A model generated the notes under the pieces. The model had not been told where the DNA came from. It did not search any database and saw only the letters and a list, made by a program, of their open reading frames with translations. Of a stretch of DNA of 64,000 nt, positions 37,391 to 46,019 are shown one piece after another; positions within the stretch are counted from its first letter, which is position 1; every line of letters starts with the position of its first letter. The DNA is taken from assembly GCA_963761435.1 (NCBI GenBank), contig CAVXHJ010000010.1, forward strand, positions 372,001 through 436,000, given 5' to 3'. Position numbers and translations under genes: made by a program. Origin of the DNA: Roseiarcus sp963761435. GTDB taxonomy: Bacteria; Pseudomonadota; Alphaproteobacteria; Rhizobiales; Beijerinckiaceae.

Positions 37391-37768
37391 ATGCGAAACA
37401 CCATATCCAAGGCGATCATCGCCGGCGTGGCGGCTTTGTCCCTGGGAGCTGCCGCGTTCGCCACGGTTGAACCGGCGGCGGCCGCGGGCCCCGCATTTCA
37501 CGGGGGCGGCGGCTTCCATGGCGGCGGCTTCCATGGCGGCGGCAGGATGGGCGGCGGCTGGCATGGCGGCGGGGGCGGCTGGCATGGCGGCGGTTGGCAT
37601 GGCGGCTGGGCAGGCCCGGCGGTCGTCGGCGGTCTGGCCGCGGGCGCGCTGCTCGCGGCGCCTTATGCGTACGGCTACGGCTACAACGGCTACGGCTGCA
37701 CCGCCTATCAGCCGATGTACGACGCCTACGGCAATTATATCGGCCAGCAGCTCGTCAGGACCTGCTAG
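37391..37768 (+). CDS. Secreted Gly/His-rich repeat protein
   Basis: A 125-residue exported protein. The signal peptide is 'IIAGVAALSLGAAAFATVEP'. The mature part begins with about seven H-G-G-G units ('FHGGGFHGGGRMGGGWHGGG'), then a hydrophobic stretch, a Tyr/Gly-rich part ('YAYGYGYNGYGC') and a final cysteine. The regular histidines could bind metal ions, but such low-complexity proteins are common in Rhizobiales and their role is unknown. GGAGGTC precedes the ATG. Confidence 0.75.
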   Translation: MRNTISKAIIAGVAALSLGAAAFATVEPAAAAGPAFHGGGGFHGGGFHGGGRMGGGWHGGGGGWHGGGWHGGWAGPAVVGGLAAGALLAAPYAYGYGYNGYGCTAYQPMYDAYGNYIGQQLVRTC

Positions 37769-37783
37769 GCCGGACAGATCTTG

Positions 37784-37806
37784 GGGGCCCCGGATTCCGG
37801 GGCCCC
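37784..37806. terminator. Bidirectional GC hairpin between convergent genes
   Basis: A perfect 10-bp stem GGGGCCCCGG / CCGGGGCCCC with a 3-base loop sits between the Gly/His-rich gene (stop 37768) and the serS stop (37808). No T-run follows on either side. Its position and symmetry suggest it ends both transcripts or protects their 3' ends. Confidence 0.6.
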
Positions 37807-37807
37807 G

Positions 37808-39193
37808 CTATCGCTCGATCCGCGCGAGCCCGCCCATGTAAGGCTGCAGGACTTCGGGCACGGCGACTGAGCCGTCCGGCTCCTGAAAATTCTCCAGAAT
37901 CGCGACGAGCGCCCGGCCGACCGCGACGCCGGAGCCGTTGAGGGTATGGACGAAGCGGGTCGATTTGGCGTCGGCGGCTTTAAACCGCGCGTTCATGCGC
38001 CGCGCCTGGAAGTCGCCGCAGATCGAGCAGGACGAGATTTCGCGAAACCGCCCCTGCCCCGGCAGCCACACTTCGAGGTCATAGGTCTTCTGCGAGGCGA
38101 AGCCGAGGTCGCCGGTCGAGAGCGCCATGACGCGATAATGAAGCCCGAGGCGCTTCAACACCTCCTCGGCGCACGCCGTCATGCGTTCGTGCTCGTCGCG
38201 CGACTGTTCGGGCGTCGTGATCGAGACCAGCTCGACCTTCCTGAACTGGTGCTGGCGGATCATGCCGCGCGTGTCCCGGCCCGCCGCTCCAGCCTCCGCC
38301 CGGAAGGACAGCGTCCCGGCGGTGAAGCGCAGCGGCAGGGTTTTTTCGTCGACGATGCTCTCGCGGACGAGATTGGTCAGCGGCACTTCGGCGGTGGGGA
38401 TGAGACCAAGCCGGCCGCTCCTGATTTGGACGAGGCGGCTCACGAGGGCCGCCTGCGCGTCGAGCGGGTCGAGTAGCGCGACCTCCTCATCAGACGGGGC
38501 TCGCAGAAGCTCGCCGCCAACGGCCCAGAATTGATCGTTCTCGAATTTCGGCAACTGCGCCGTCCCAAACATCGCCGCGTCGCGCACCAGCACCGGCGGG
38601 GCGATCTCGGTATAGCCATGCTCGCCAGTATGCAGGTCGAGCATGAACTGCTCGAGCGCCCGCTCGAGCCGCGCCAACGCCCCCTTGAGCACCACGAATC
38701 GCGCGCCCGACAGTTTCGCCGCGGTCTCGAAATCCATGAGACCGAGCGCCTCGCCGATCTCGAAATGCTCCTTCGGCTTGTTCATGCCGTCGAGCGCCGG
38801 CCGCGCCCCCCATCGGCGAAGCTCGACATTGTCGCTCTCGTCCTTGCCCTCCGGCGTGTCGTCGGCCGGCAGGTTCGGGATCGCGGCGAGTTCCGTTTCG
38901 AGCGCCGCCGTCGCCTCGCGCTCCGCCGCCTCGAGCTCCGGCATCTTCGCCTTGGCGTCGGCGACTTGGGCGCGGAACTCCTCCGCCGCGACCATATCCT
39001 TGCGCGCCATCGCGATGCCGATCTGCTTCGAGGCGGCGTTGCGGCGCTCCTGCGCATGTTGAAGCGCCGCGATCGCCGCCCGGCGCTTTTCGTCGAGCGC
39101 GATCAGCGATTCGGCGCGGGGAGAGAAGCCGCGACGCCGAAGGCCATCGTCAAAGGCTTCAGGATTCTCGCGGATCGCTCTGATATCGTGCAT
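37808..39193 (-). CDS. serS: Serine-tRNA ligase
   Basis: A 461-residue class II synthetase. The N-terminal coiled-coil arm that grips the long tRNA-Ser variable loop is seen as 'RRAAIAALQHAQERRNAASK' and the following Glu/Lys-rich helices. The catalytic domain has 'LIPTAEVPLTNLVRES', motif 2 'LSFRAEAGAAGRDTRGMIR' and motif 3 'LNGSGVAVGRALVAILENFQ'. ATG 39193 gives the conserved 'MHDIRAIRENPEAFDDGL'. In Rhizobiales serS normally stands between tatC and surE, as it does here apart from inserted genes. Confidence 0.95.
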   Translation of the reverse strand: MHDIRAIRENPEAFDDGLRRRGFSPRAESLIALDEKRRAAIAALQHAQERRNAASKQIGIAMARKDMVAAEEFRAQVADAKAKMPELEAAEREATAALETELAAIPNLPADDTPEGKDESDNVELRRWGARPALDGMNKPKEHFEIGEALGLMDFETAAKLSGARFVVLKGALARLERALEQFMLDLHTGEHGYTEIAPPVLVRDAAMFGTAQLPKFENDQFWAVGGELLRAPSDEEVALLDPLDAQAALVSRLVQIRSGRLGLIPTAEVPLTNLVRESIVDEKTLPLRFTAGTLSFRAEAGAAGRDTRGMIRQHQFRKVELVSITTPEQSRDEHERMTACAEEVLKRLGLHYRVMALSTGDLGFASQKTYDLEVWLPGQGRFREISSCSICGDFQARRMNARFKAADAKSTRFVHTLNGSGVAVGRALVAILENFQEPDGSVAVPEVLQPYMGGLARIER

Positions 39194-39304
39194 GATCCGA
39201 CCTCGGCAAAGGCAGAGCGCCGCATGTCTGCTCGTCGGCGATCTTCGGTGCAAAGCCAGCCATTACCAGAACGCCGGCGAAAAGCTCAACCTGAGCGGAG
39301 GCCT

Positions 39305-40189
39305 CTAAGCGTATTCGCCCCGACGCAGGCGCCTAAGCGCCCAGCCGCCGAACACGTTGAGCGCAAGACCGGCCATCACCAGAGCGCCGCCGACGACTTC
39401 GAGCGCGGTCAGCTTCTCGCCGAACAGGAGGGCGGCGGCGATCATGCCGACGACCGGCACCAGAAGCGCGAACGGGGCGACGGTCGCCGCCGAATGATGC
39501 GCCAGGAGCCGCGCCCATAGACCATAGCCGAACAAAGTCCCGCCGTAGGAGATGGTCAGGACGCTGAGAACGAGCTTCACGCTCGGATGAGCGAGCGCGG
39601 CGAAGTCGCCGGTCCCCTCCACCATGAGCGACAGCGCGAACAGGGGCAGCGGCGCGGCGAGGCTCGACCAGACGGTGAAGGCGAGCATGTCGACCTTGCC
39701 GACGCTTTTCGCCAATACGTTGCCTGAGCCCCAAAACGCCGCGGCGAGAATGACCAGCAGGAACGGCCCGAGGCTCGCTCCGCCGAGGCGTTCCGCGCCG
39801 ATGACCGCCATGCCGGCAAAGCCGACCGCGGCGCCGAGGATCTGGACGCGAGTCGGCGATTCGCCAAGCCAGATCCAGGCGAGCAGGATGGTGAAGAAAA
39901 CCTGCGCCTGGATGACCAGCGACGTCAGCCCGACCGGCGCGCCCTCGCGAATGGCGATGAACAAGACGCCGAACTGTCCGGCGCCGATCAGGAGTCCGTA
40001 GAGCGCGACCGTCCATGCCGGCGCCTTCGGCGGGGCAAGAAAGAATACAATAGGGACGGCGGCGAAAAAGAACCTGAGCGCCGCGAGCATCAGCGGCGTG
40101 GTCTCGCCGACCCCAATCTTGATCGCGATGAAGGTGAGGCCCCAAACGATCGCGACGCTCAGCGCCGCCAGGATGTCGCGCGGGCTCAT
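39305..40189 (-). CDS. EamA/DMT-family exporter
   Basis: A 294-residue transporter of ten helices in two EamA repeats: 'AALSVAIVWGLTFIAIKIGV', 'GAGQFGVLFIAIREGAPVGL', 'AAFWGSGNVLAKSV' and 'LVPVVGMIAAALLFGEKLTA'. It resembles the YdcZ/RhaT-like O-acetylserine/cysteine-type exporters, but substrate cannot be assigned. The ATG at 40189 begins 'MSPRDILAAL'; the frame is open much further without support. It separates serS from tatC. Confidence 0.85.
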   Translation of the reverse strand: MSPRDILAALSVAIVWGLTFIAIKIGVGETTPLMLAALRFFFAAVPIVFFLAPPKAPAWTVALYGLLIGAGQFGVLFIAIREGAPVGLTSLVIQAQVFFTILLAWIWLGESPTRVQILGAAVGFAGMAVIGAERLGGASLGPFLLVILAAAFWGSGNVLAKSVGKVDMLAFTVWSSLAAPLPLFALSLMVEGTGDFAALAHPSVKLVLSVLTISYGGTLFGYGLWARLLAHHSAATVAPFALLVPVVGMIAAALLFGEKLTALEVVGGALVMAGLALNVFGGWALRRLRRGEYA

Positions 40190-40303
40190 GGCGGGGTCCG
40201 GACAGAGACTGAAATGTCGGAAATCATGCGCGGAGCTATCACACCAAGAGCAGTCCTCAAACGACCCGCTGACGGCGGCCGGCGAAGCTGCTAGAATCGC
40301 CCC

Positions 40304-40645
40304 ATGACCGAAGAGCCCGAAAGCCTCATTCTCGAGCTTCTGCGCCAGATGCGCGCAGAGCTTGGCGACGTGCGGTCGGAAATGGCGACGAAGTCCGACT
40401 TGAATTTGCTCCGGGCCGATCCTCGTCGCGCCGACGTCGCATCCATCCATTCGCTCCGCGCCGACGTCGCCTCCGATCTTCTCTCAACCCGCAAGGAACT
40501 CAGCGAGCAGATCGTTGGGTTGCGCCGCGCCGTTGTGGAGTACCATACGTCGGTCATCGGCCACGGGATCCTCATCAGCGAACTCGAGGCCCGCATGCGC
40601 CGCGTCGAGCAGCATCTCAACCTTCCGTCGCTCTTTCCGGCCTGA
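40304..40645 (+). CDS. Small coiled-coil protein
   Basis: A 113-residue, highly charged helical protein ('ILELLRQMRAELGDVRSEMA', 'LRADVASDLLSTRKELSEQI', 'ISELEARMRRVEQHL'). Heptad-like leucines suggest a coiled coil or helical bundle. It is on the plus strand within an otherwise minus-strand block. No function known. Confidence 0.65.
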   Translation: MTEEPESLILELLRQMRAELGDVRSEMATKSDLNLLRADPRRADVASIHSLRADVASDLLSTRKELSEQIVGLRRAVVEYHTSVIGHGILISELEARMRRVEQHLNLPSLFPA

Positions 40646-40658
40646 GCGCGATTCCCGC

Positions 40659-41450
40659 TCAGGTCGCCGGGTTGTTCGCTGCGCTCTGGGTCTGCGCGCG
40701 CCGCTTCTCGACCATCTTCACCGCGATCACCGAGCCCTCGTAGAGCAGGAGCATAGGCAGCGCGAGCGAGGTCATGCTGATGAGGTCCGGCGGGGTCAGG
40801 ATCGCCGCGATCCCGACCACGGCCACGATCGCATAGCGCCGCATGCGGATGAGATAGGCGGAGTCGATGATCCCGACATGGCCGAGCAGGGTCAGGATCA
40901 CCGGCAACTGGAAGGCGATCCCGAAGGCGAAGATCAGCGTCATGATCAGCGACAGATATTCGCTGACCTTGGGCAGAAGCTCGATCGTCGCCTCGCCCGG
41001 CACGTTCACCTGCTGCAGCGACACCGAGAACCGGATGAGCAGCGGCATGACGGCGAAATAGACGAGCAGCGCGCCGAGCAGGAAGAAAATCGGCGTCGCG
41101 ATCAGATAGGGCCGAAAGGCCATGCGCTCATTGCGGTAGAGGCCGGGCGCGATGAACTTGTAGAGCTGGACCGCGATGATCGGGAAGGCGATGACCGCAG
41201 CCCCGAACATGCTGAGGCGGATGTTGGTGTAGAACTGCTCGAGAAAGTGGGTCGCGATCAGCGTCGCCTTCTCCGCGCCGACCACGCGCACGTAAGGCAG
41301 GGTGAGGATGTTGTAGATCGTGCGCGAGAAATAGAAGCAGACGATGAAGGCGGCGAGAAAGGCGTAGAGCGACCGGATGATGCGAGCGCGCAGCTCGATC
41401 AGATGGTCCATCAACGGCGCCTTCGTGGCGTCGATGTCCTCTTGGCTCAT
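40659..41450 (-). CDS. tatC: Sec-independent protein translocase TatC
   Basis: A 263-residue membrane protein with six helices. The start 'APLMDHLIELRARIIRSLYA' carries the HLxELRxR signature for twin-arginine recognition. 'GLYRNERMAFRPYLIATPIF' and 'LPVILTLLGHVGIIDSAYL' are conserved loops. TatC binds the RR signal peptide and recruits TatA. Its ATG overlaps the tatB stop as ATGA, so the two are coupled. Confidence 0.95.
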   Translation of the reverse strand: MSQEDIDATKAPLMDHLIELRARIIRSLYAFLAAFIVCFYFSRTIYNILTLPYVRVVGAEKATLIATHFLEQFYTNIRLSMFGAAVIAFPIIAVQLYKFIAPGLYRNERMAFRPYLIATPIFFLLGALLVYFAVMPLLIRFSVSLQQVNVPGEATIELLPKVSEYLSLIMTLIFAFGIAFQLPVILTLLGHVGIIDSAYLIRMRRYAIVAVVGIAAILTPPDLISMTSLALPMLLLYEGSVIAVKMVEKRRAQTQSAANNPAT

Positions 41451-41929
41451 TCCGCCGCGCTCTGCCGGGCGGCGGGCTGCTCGGACGGCGCCTCGGGCGG
41501 AGCCGCCGCAGGCGCGGTTTCAGCGGGCTCCGGGCCGGTCAGCGCGATTTCCGACCTGCCGATGTCGGCGGGCCCGATCTCGGGCTTGCTGGTCTCGGCG
41601 CCGGCGATTTGAGCGGCCCCGGATTCGGCCGGAAGCGCCGCCGCCTTGGTGATGTCGTCGCGCATCATGCCGACCGGATCGAAGCTCGTGTCGATCTTCG
41701 CCTGGTCGTTGATCGCCTGGAATTCCTTCTTCACGCTTTCAAGGTCGGCCTCGCGCTCGACCTCGCGCATCGCATCCATGAACTGGCCCTGGAACTCGGC
41801 CGCCATGCGCCGCATCTTGCCGACCGTCTGACCGACGGTGCGCATGACGCGCGGCAGGTCCTTCGGCGGGATCACCGCCAAAGCGACGATGCCGACAATG
41901 ATCATCTTGCTGATGTCGAGATCGAACAT
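41447..41929 (-). CDS. tatB: Sec-independent protein translocase TatB
   Basis: A 160-residue protein with one short N-terminal helix ('MIIVGIVALAVIPPKDLPRV'), an amphipathic helix ('MRTVGQTVGKMRRMAAEF') and a long acidic, Pro/Ala-rich tail. The 'IPPKDLP' hinge is typical of alphaproteobacterial TatB. It forms the receptor with TatC. It lies 80 bases after tatA and overlaps tatC by four. Confidence 0.93.
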   Translation of the reverse strand: MFDLDISKMIIVGIVALAVIPPKDLPRVMRTVGQTVGKMRRMAAEFQGQFMDAMREVEREADLESVKKEFQAINDQAKIDTSFDPVGMMRDDITKAAALPAESGAAQIAGAETSKPEIGPADIGRSEIALTGPEPAETAPAAAPPEAPSEQPAARQSAAE

Positions 41930-42009
41930 GGCTCACCGGACCCGGCGACCGAACCGCGGCGCGGCCCGCGCCGCGCCCTTGTCGCAGGGGGCTCCGCTCG
42001 AGGACGCGC

Positions 42010-42237
42010 TCAGCCGACTTTGTGAACGTCGTTGGCGTCGACGCCGACCCGGCTGTCGATTGTCCTCTGGACGGTCGGAGCCGCTTTGGGCTCGTCGTCG
42101 TCGGCCATGCCCTTCTTGAACGACTTCACGCCCTTGGCGACGTCGCCCATGATGTCCGAGATCTTGCCCTTGCCGCCGAACAAGAGGAGCGCGACCGCCC
42201 CGAACAGCATCCAATGCCAAATGCTAAAGCTACCCAT
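42010..42237 (-). CDS. tatA: Sec-independent protein translocase TatA
   Basis: A 75-residue protein: membrane helix 'IWHWMLFGAVALLLFGGKGK' then the amphipathic helix 'ISDIMGDVAKGVKSFKKGM' with the F-K-K-G-M motif of TatA, and a short acidic tail. TatA multimerises to form the passage for folded proteins. The ATG at 42237 ('MGSFSIWHW') is preferred over one three codons upstream. It heads the tatABC operon; scpB, the usual upstream neighbour, is not present. Confidence 0.93.
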   Translation of the reverse strand: MGSFSIWHWMLFGAVALLLFGGKGKISDIMGDVAKGVKSFKKGMADDDEPKAAPTVQRTIDSRVGVDANDVHKVG

Positions 42238-42453
42238 GGCCGTCATCCCATTCCGCGCCGCCCGACGTCAGGCCGCCGGCGCATCCTCTCTTTGCCGGCA
42301 AACCTAAGCGCGCGGGGAGGCAAAAACAAGCTTGCCTTAGCAAAGCGGGCGACATAGGCGAGAAACGGTCCGTGAGCCCGCCGCGCCGGCCGCGCCCGGC
42401 GAGCGCGGCCAAATGAGGCCGACGCCCGCCTTCCCTCGCCCGGAGTCCCGCCA

Positions 42454-42927
42454 ATGAGCGAAACCGCCAAGCGCCTGAAGGAACTGGGCGTGGTTCTTCC
42501 CACCCCCGCGGCGCCGGTCGCCAATTACGTTCCCACCGCGCGCGCCGGCAATCTTCTCTTCGTCTCCGGCCAGATTCCCTTTGGGGCGGACGGCAAGCTC
42601 GCCGAGCGCCACCGGGGCAAGCTAACGGCCGGCTCCGAGATCGACCCGGCGCGGGAGGCGGCGAGGCTTTGCGTCATCAACGTGCTCGCCCATGCGCATG
42701 CCGCGCTCGGCGATCTCGACGCGATCGCCCAGGTGGTCCGGCTCGGCGGGTTCTTCAATGTCGAGACGACGTTTGACGCCCTGCCCCAGGCGATGAACGG
42801 CGCCTCCGACCTCGTCGCCGAATTGTTCGGCGCGAAAGGGCGCCACGCGCGGACCACAGTCGGCGTATCGCACCTGCCGCTCAATGCGCTGGCCGAAGTC
42901 GAAGCGGTGTTCGAGATCAAGGCTTGA
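42454..42927 (+). CDS. RidA/YjgF-family protein
   Basis: A 157-residue protein of the larger RidA-like subgroup: 'YVPTARAGNLLFVSGQIPFG', 'AARLCVINVLAHAHAALGDL', 'VRLGGFFNVETTFDALPQAM' and 'HARTTVGVSHLPLNALAEVE'. The arginine in 'HARTTVG' binds the substrate carboxylate in active RidA deaminases, which clear reactive 2-aminoacrylate-type imines. Its stop overlaps the TTG start of the GDPD gene. Confidence 0.88.
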   Translation: MSETAKRLKELGVVLPTPAAPVANYVPTARAGNLLFVSGQIPFGADGKLAERHRGKLTAGSEIDPAREAARLCVINVLAHAHAALGDLDAIAQVVRLGGFFNVETTFDALPQAMNGASDLVAELFGAKGRHARTTVGVSHLPLNALAEVEAVFEIKA

Positions 42928-43736
42928 GGCCGCTCAACGCCCCCGCCTGGCTCATGGAGCGCCCGATCGCCCATCGAGGCCTGCACGACAAAGCCAGGGG
43001 GGTGATCGAGAACACGCTGGCTTCAGCGGAAGCGGCGATCGCCGGCGGTTTTGCGATCGAGTGCGACCTTCAAATGAGCAGCGACGGCGAAGCCATTGTT
43101 TTTCACGATGAAACGCTCGACCGTCTGACCGGCGCTTCGGGGCCGGTCGCGGCTCGGAGCGCGGCCGAGATCGCGGCCATCCGGATCGAGGGGTCGAGCG
43201 AGTCGCCGCCGGCCTTCGCCGCGTTCCTGGGCAAGGTCGCGGGCCGGACTCCGATCATTTGCGAGCTCAAGAGCCGCTTCGACGGCGACTGGCGCATCGC
43301 CGACCGCGCGGCGGCGCTGGTCGCGGGCTATGACGGTCCGCTCGCGTTCAAGACCTTCGATCATGATCTCGCCGCCTACCTGCGCCTCCGCCGCCCGCAC
43401 ATGCGTTCGTCAGGAGGAGAGCGCCCGATCGGCATCCTTGCGCAGGCGTCCTACGACGATCCGGGTTGGGCTCTCTTGAATCCCGAGAAGAAGCGGGACT
43501 GGACGGATTTTGACCACTACGACCGCGCCCGCCCGGATTTCCTGTCCTGGAACGTCGACGACCTTCCCCACAAGATCCCGTTCATGCTGAAACAATTGAC
43601 CGGCGCCCCGGTCATGGCCTGGACCGTCCGCACCGCCGAGCAGCGGGAGGCCGCGGGCAAGTGGGCGGATCAGATCGTGTTCGACCCGGTGCAGGCGCCC
43701 ATCATCGCAAGCGTAAGCGAAGCGATCCAGAGATGA
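42924..43736 (+). CDS. Glycerophosphodiester phosphodiesterase
   Basis: A 270-residue GDPD TIM barrel. The N-terminus shows 'RPIAHRGLHDKARGVIENTL' (catalytic HR...EN), then 'FAIECDLQMSSDGEAIVFHD' with the metal-binding E and D and the second catalytic His. It splits glycerophosphodiesters to an alcohol and glycerol 3-phosphate. The TTG at 42924, which shares bases with the RidA stop, is preferred over ATG 42954 because the family's 'APAWL..RPIAHRG' beginning starts before that ATG. Confidence 0.88.
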   Translation: MRPLNAPAWLMERPIAHRGLHDKARGVIENTLASAEAAIAGGFAIECDLQMSSDGEAIVFHDETLDRLTGASGPVAARSAAEIAAIRIEGSSESPPAFAAFLGKVAGRTPIICELKSRFDGDWRIADRAAALVAGYDGPLAFKTFDHDLAAYLRLRRPHMRSSGGERPIGILAQASYDDPGWALLNPEKKRDWTDFDHYDRARPDFLSWNVDDLPHKIPFMLKQLTGAPVMAWTVRTAEQREAAGKWADQIVFDPVQAPIIASVSEAIQR

Positions 43737-43775
43737 AGGGGCCCGGAGGTCGCCCTGGATCGCCGCGTCGCCATA

Positions 43776-43800
43776 GCCCGTCGAAAGACGGGCGTCTTTT
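43776..43800 (+). terminator. Rho-independent terminator after RidA-GDPD
   Basis: A 7-bp stem GCCCGTC / GACGGGC with a GAAA tetraloop (776-793) is followed by GTCTTTT. It lies 40 bases past the GDPD stop. An overlapping hairpin (GGGCGTC ... GACGCCC) on its right side could terminate the converging GST gene. Confidence 0.8.
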
Positions 43801-43865
43801 CGACGCCCGACGGCTCCTCACGATGACGCGGGCGGCTCAGCCTCAAGCGTCGCGGACCGGCCAAG

Positions 43866-44573
43866 TCACATCGCAATATCGGCATAGTTCGACGGGAACA
43901 TCGCGCGCTTCGCCTCGTCGTCGGTTTCCTGCTTGAACGGATGGTCCTTGCCGACCGCCTTGGCGCGAGCCGCCGCCGGCCGCGCGTCGACCCTCTCATA
44001 AAGCCGCTTCAGGTTCGGGAACGCCGCGAGCGAATCGCCCTCGCCGGGCAACACCCGGTCCGCGCGTCCGAGCCAGCCCCAGGCCGACATGTCGGCGATC
44101 GAATATTGGCCGCCGACGATGAACTCGCGCCCGGCCAGATGCCGATCGAGCACCCGGTAATGCCGCTCGATCTCGCGCCTGTACCTGTTGATGGCGTAGG
44201 GAAGCTTCTCGGGGGCCGCGTGCTGGAAATGCACCGCCTGGCCCGAGAAGGGCCCGATCCCGCTCGCGACGAAGAAGAGCCAGGAGAGCAGCTCCGGACG
44301 GTCGGCCGGCGAGCCGATGAAGCGTCCGGCCTTCTCGCCGAGATAGAGCAGGATCGCGCTCGAATCGAACACCCGCGCTTCTCGCCCGCCCGGCCCCTCG
44401 TCATCGACGATCGCGGGAACTTTGCCGTTCGGATTGATGGCGCGAAAGGCCGGCGCGTGCTGCTCGCCCTTCCTGGTGTCGACAGGGATCACTTCGTAAG
44501 GCGCGCCGAGTTCCTCCAGAAGGAGCGCGACCTTTGCCGGGTTTGGCGTCGGATGGAAGTAGAAACGGATCAA
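43866..44573 (-). CDS. Glutathione S-transferase (YfcG/YghU-like)
   Basis: A 235-residue GST with a thioredoxin-like N-terminal domain ('FYFHPTPNPAKVALLLEELG', 'INPNGKVPAIVDDE', 'VFDSSAILLYLGEKAGRF') and an all-helical C-terminal domain ('YSIADMSAWGWLGRADRV'). 'TPNPAKV' at the active site fits the YfcG/YghU class, which use Thr/Asn rather than Ser/Cys and reduce disulfides or peroxides with glutathione. The gap 44574-44792 shows no gene. Confidence 0.88.
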   Translation of the reverse strand: MIRFYFHPTPNPAKVALLLEELGAPYEVIPVDTRKGEQHAPAFRAINPNGKVPAIVDDEGPGGREARVFDSSAILLYLGEKAGRFIGSPADRPELLSWLFFVASGIGPFSGQAVHFQHAAPEKLPYAINRYRREIERHYRVLDRHLAGREFIVGGQYSIADMSAWGWLGRADRVLPGEGDSLAAFPNLKRLYERVDARPAAARAKAVGKDHPFKQETDDEAKRAMFPSNYADIAM

Positions 44574-44792
44574 AGGGGCGCTCCGGGTTGGTCAAGGGTT
44601 GTCCTCGCCGAGGGTCCCACGGCGAGGATCGAGTTCGCATAGGCTAGAAACTCTTGCCGGGACGGCAATACAATTCTCTCGTGACTGGCCGTCCCCCGCG
44701 CCGATAAGAGCGCGCCGCGGAGTTGTCGCGGCGGCGCGGGGTCGCGGAAAGCCGTCGCCACCCCTCGCCCGTGGTCGCCTTGGACCTGCTTG

Positions 44793-46019
44793 CTACTGAA
44801 ACAGGCTCAGATCGACCGCGTCCCCCATTGCGCGATAACCGGCGTCGTTCGGATGCAGATGGTCGTCCACATCGTAGTCGGGTCGGATACGGGTCGGGTG
44901 TGCGGGATCGCGAACGGCCGCGTCGAAGTCGATGACCGCGTCGAACGAGCCCGGCGCGCGTATCCAGGCGTTGACCGCCTCCCGCTTCACTTCGCCCTCG
45001 GGTTGGTAGTAGCCGTGGAACACCGTGCCCTCGTAGGGCGTCAGCGTCGCGCCGTAGATCTTGGCGCCATGCTCGTGCACACGGGCGACGATCTGCTTCA
45101 TGCCGGCGATGATCTGATCGGCGGTCACGTCCTGCTCGGGAAGGCCCGCGCTCGTGGGATGGCCGATATCGTTGATTCCCTCCATCAGCACCACCCACCG
45201 GACTCCCGGCACGGAAAGCACGTCGCGATCGAGCCTGGCCAGAGCTGTCGGGCCGAACAGCTCCTCGGGATGATCGTGCAGAATGCGGTTGCCGCTTACG
45301 CCGGCGTTGACGACGCCGACAGGCTCGGCGTTCGAGCGGGCGGCCAGACGTTCCGCCAGACGGTCGGGCCAGCGATGGTTGCCGTCCACCTTCGAACGAT
45401 AGCCGTCGGTGATGGAATTGCCGAGCGTGACGACGGTCGCTGGTTGACCGGCCGCATCCACGTCGACCTCGTCGATGAAAAATCGCGAGGTCGAGGTCTT
45501 TGGCGACGGAATGACGGTGTCAGCCGTATGGTCCCCGTCGCCCGAGATGTAGGTGGTCGCGACGCCGTCGAAATGAATCACCGAAGGCCCCGTCCAGCGC
45601 GGGAGAAACATGCTTACGGCGAGCGTCGACAAAGGAGGAATGTCGATCCCGACGGGGTCCGACACCACCTCTGCGCCCGGCGCTATCGTGACCGCGGGGG
45701 CCCCTCCGAACGTGAGCGCGTGGTCGCTGGCGGGGTCGATCGCTCCCGGGGCCCCGTCGGCGGCCGGCTTCGCCACATGCGCCGAGCCGATCACCAGCGG
45801 ATAGAGGCCCGTGGCGTTGGAGAATTGGACGCGAGCCTCGTTGCCTCCGGCGCTCAGCCGTACGAATTGGCGCAACGTCTGGTAGTTGAGCTCCTGTCCG
45901 ACCGGAAAGACGTCGCTCGCCCCCCAGCTGCCGACCCAGCCGTCAGCCCGAGCGGCTGTCGCGCCGCCGATGAGCCCCGCCGCAAGAGCGGCCAAAACAA
46001 GCGCGCGTTCGCTCCTCAT
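44793..46019 (-). CDS. Secreted SGNH/GDSL-type hydrolase
   Basis: A 408-residue exported esterase. The signal peptide is 'ALVLAALAAGLIGGATAARA'. A beta-sandwich N-terminal half precedes the SGNH domain: block I 'VVTLGNSITDGYRS', block II 'NAGVSGNRILHD', block III 'VLMEGINDIGHP' and block V 'DDHLHPNDAGY'. Block I reads G-N-S instead of G-D-S; the serine is kept. Such enzymes deacylate carbohydrates or lipids; the target is unknown. Confidence 0.85.
   Translation of the reverse strand: MRSERALVLAALAAGLIGGATAARADGWVGSWGASDVFPVGQELNYQTLRQFVRLSAGGNEARVQFSNATGLYPLVIGSAHVAKPAADGAPGAIDPASDHALTFGGAPAVTIAPGAEVVSDPVGIDIPPLSTLAVSMFLPRWTGPSVIHFDGVATTYISGDGDHTADTVIPSPKTSTSRFFIDEVDVDAAGQPATVVTLGNSITDGYRSKVDGNHRWPDRLAERLAARSNAEPVGVVNAGVSGNRILHDHPEELFGPTALARLDRDVLSVPGVRWVVLMEGINDIGHPTSAGLPEQDVTADQIIAGMKQIVARVHEHGAKIYGATLTPYEGTVFHGYYQPEGEVKREAVNAWIRAPGSFDAVIDFDAAVRDPAHPTRIRPDYDVDDHLHPNDAGYRAMGDAVDLSLFQ

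Noticed and set aside
37490..37620. The G/C-rich repeats in the Gly/His-rich gene as a CRISPR-like array
   Set aside because: The repeats are codons for His-Gly-Gly within one reading frame with signal peptide and ribosome site; there are no spacers.
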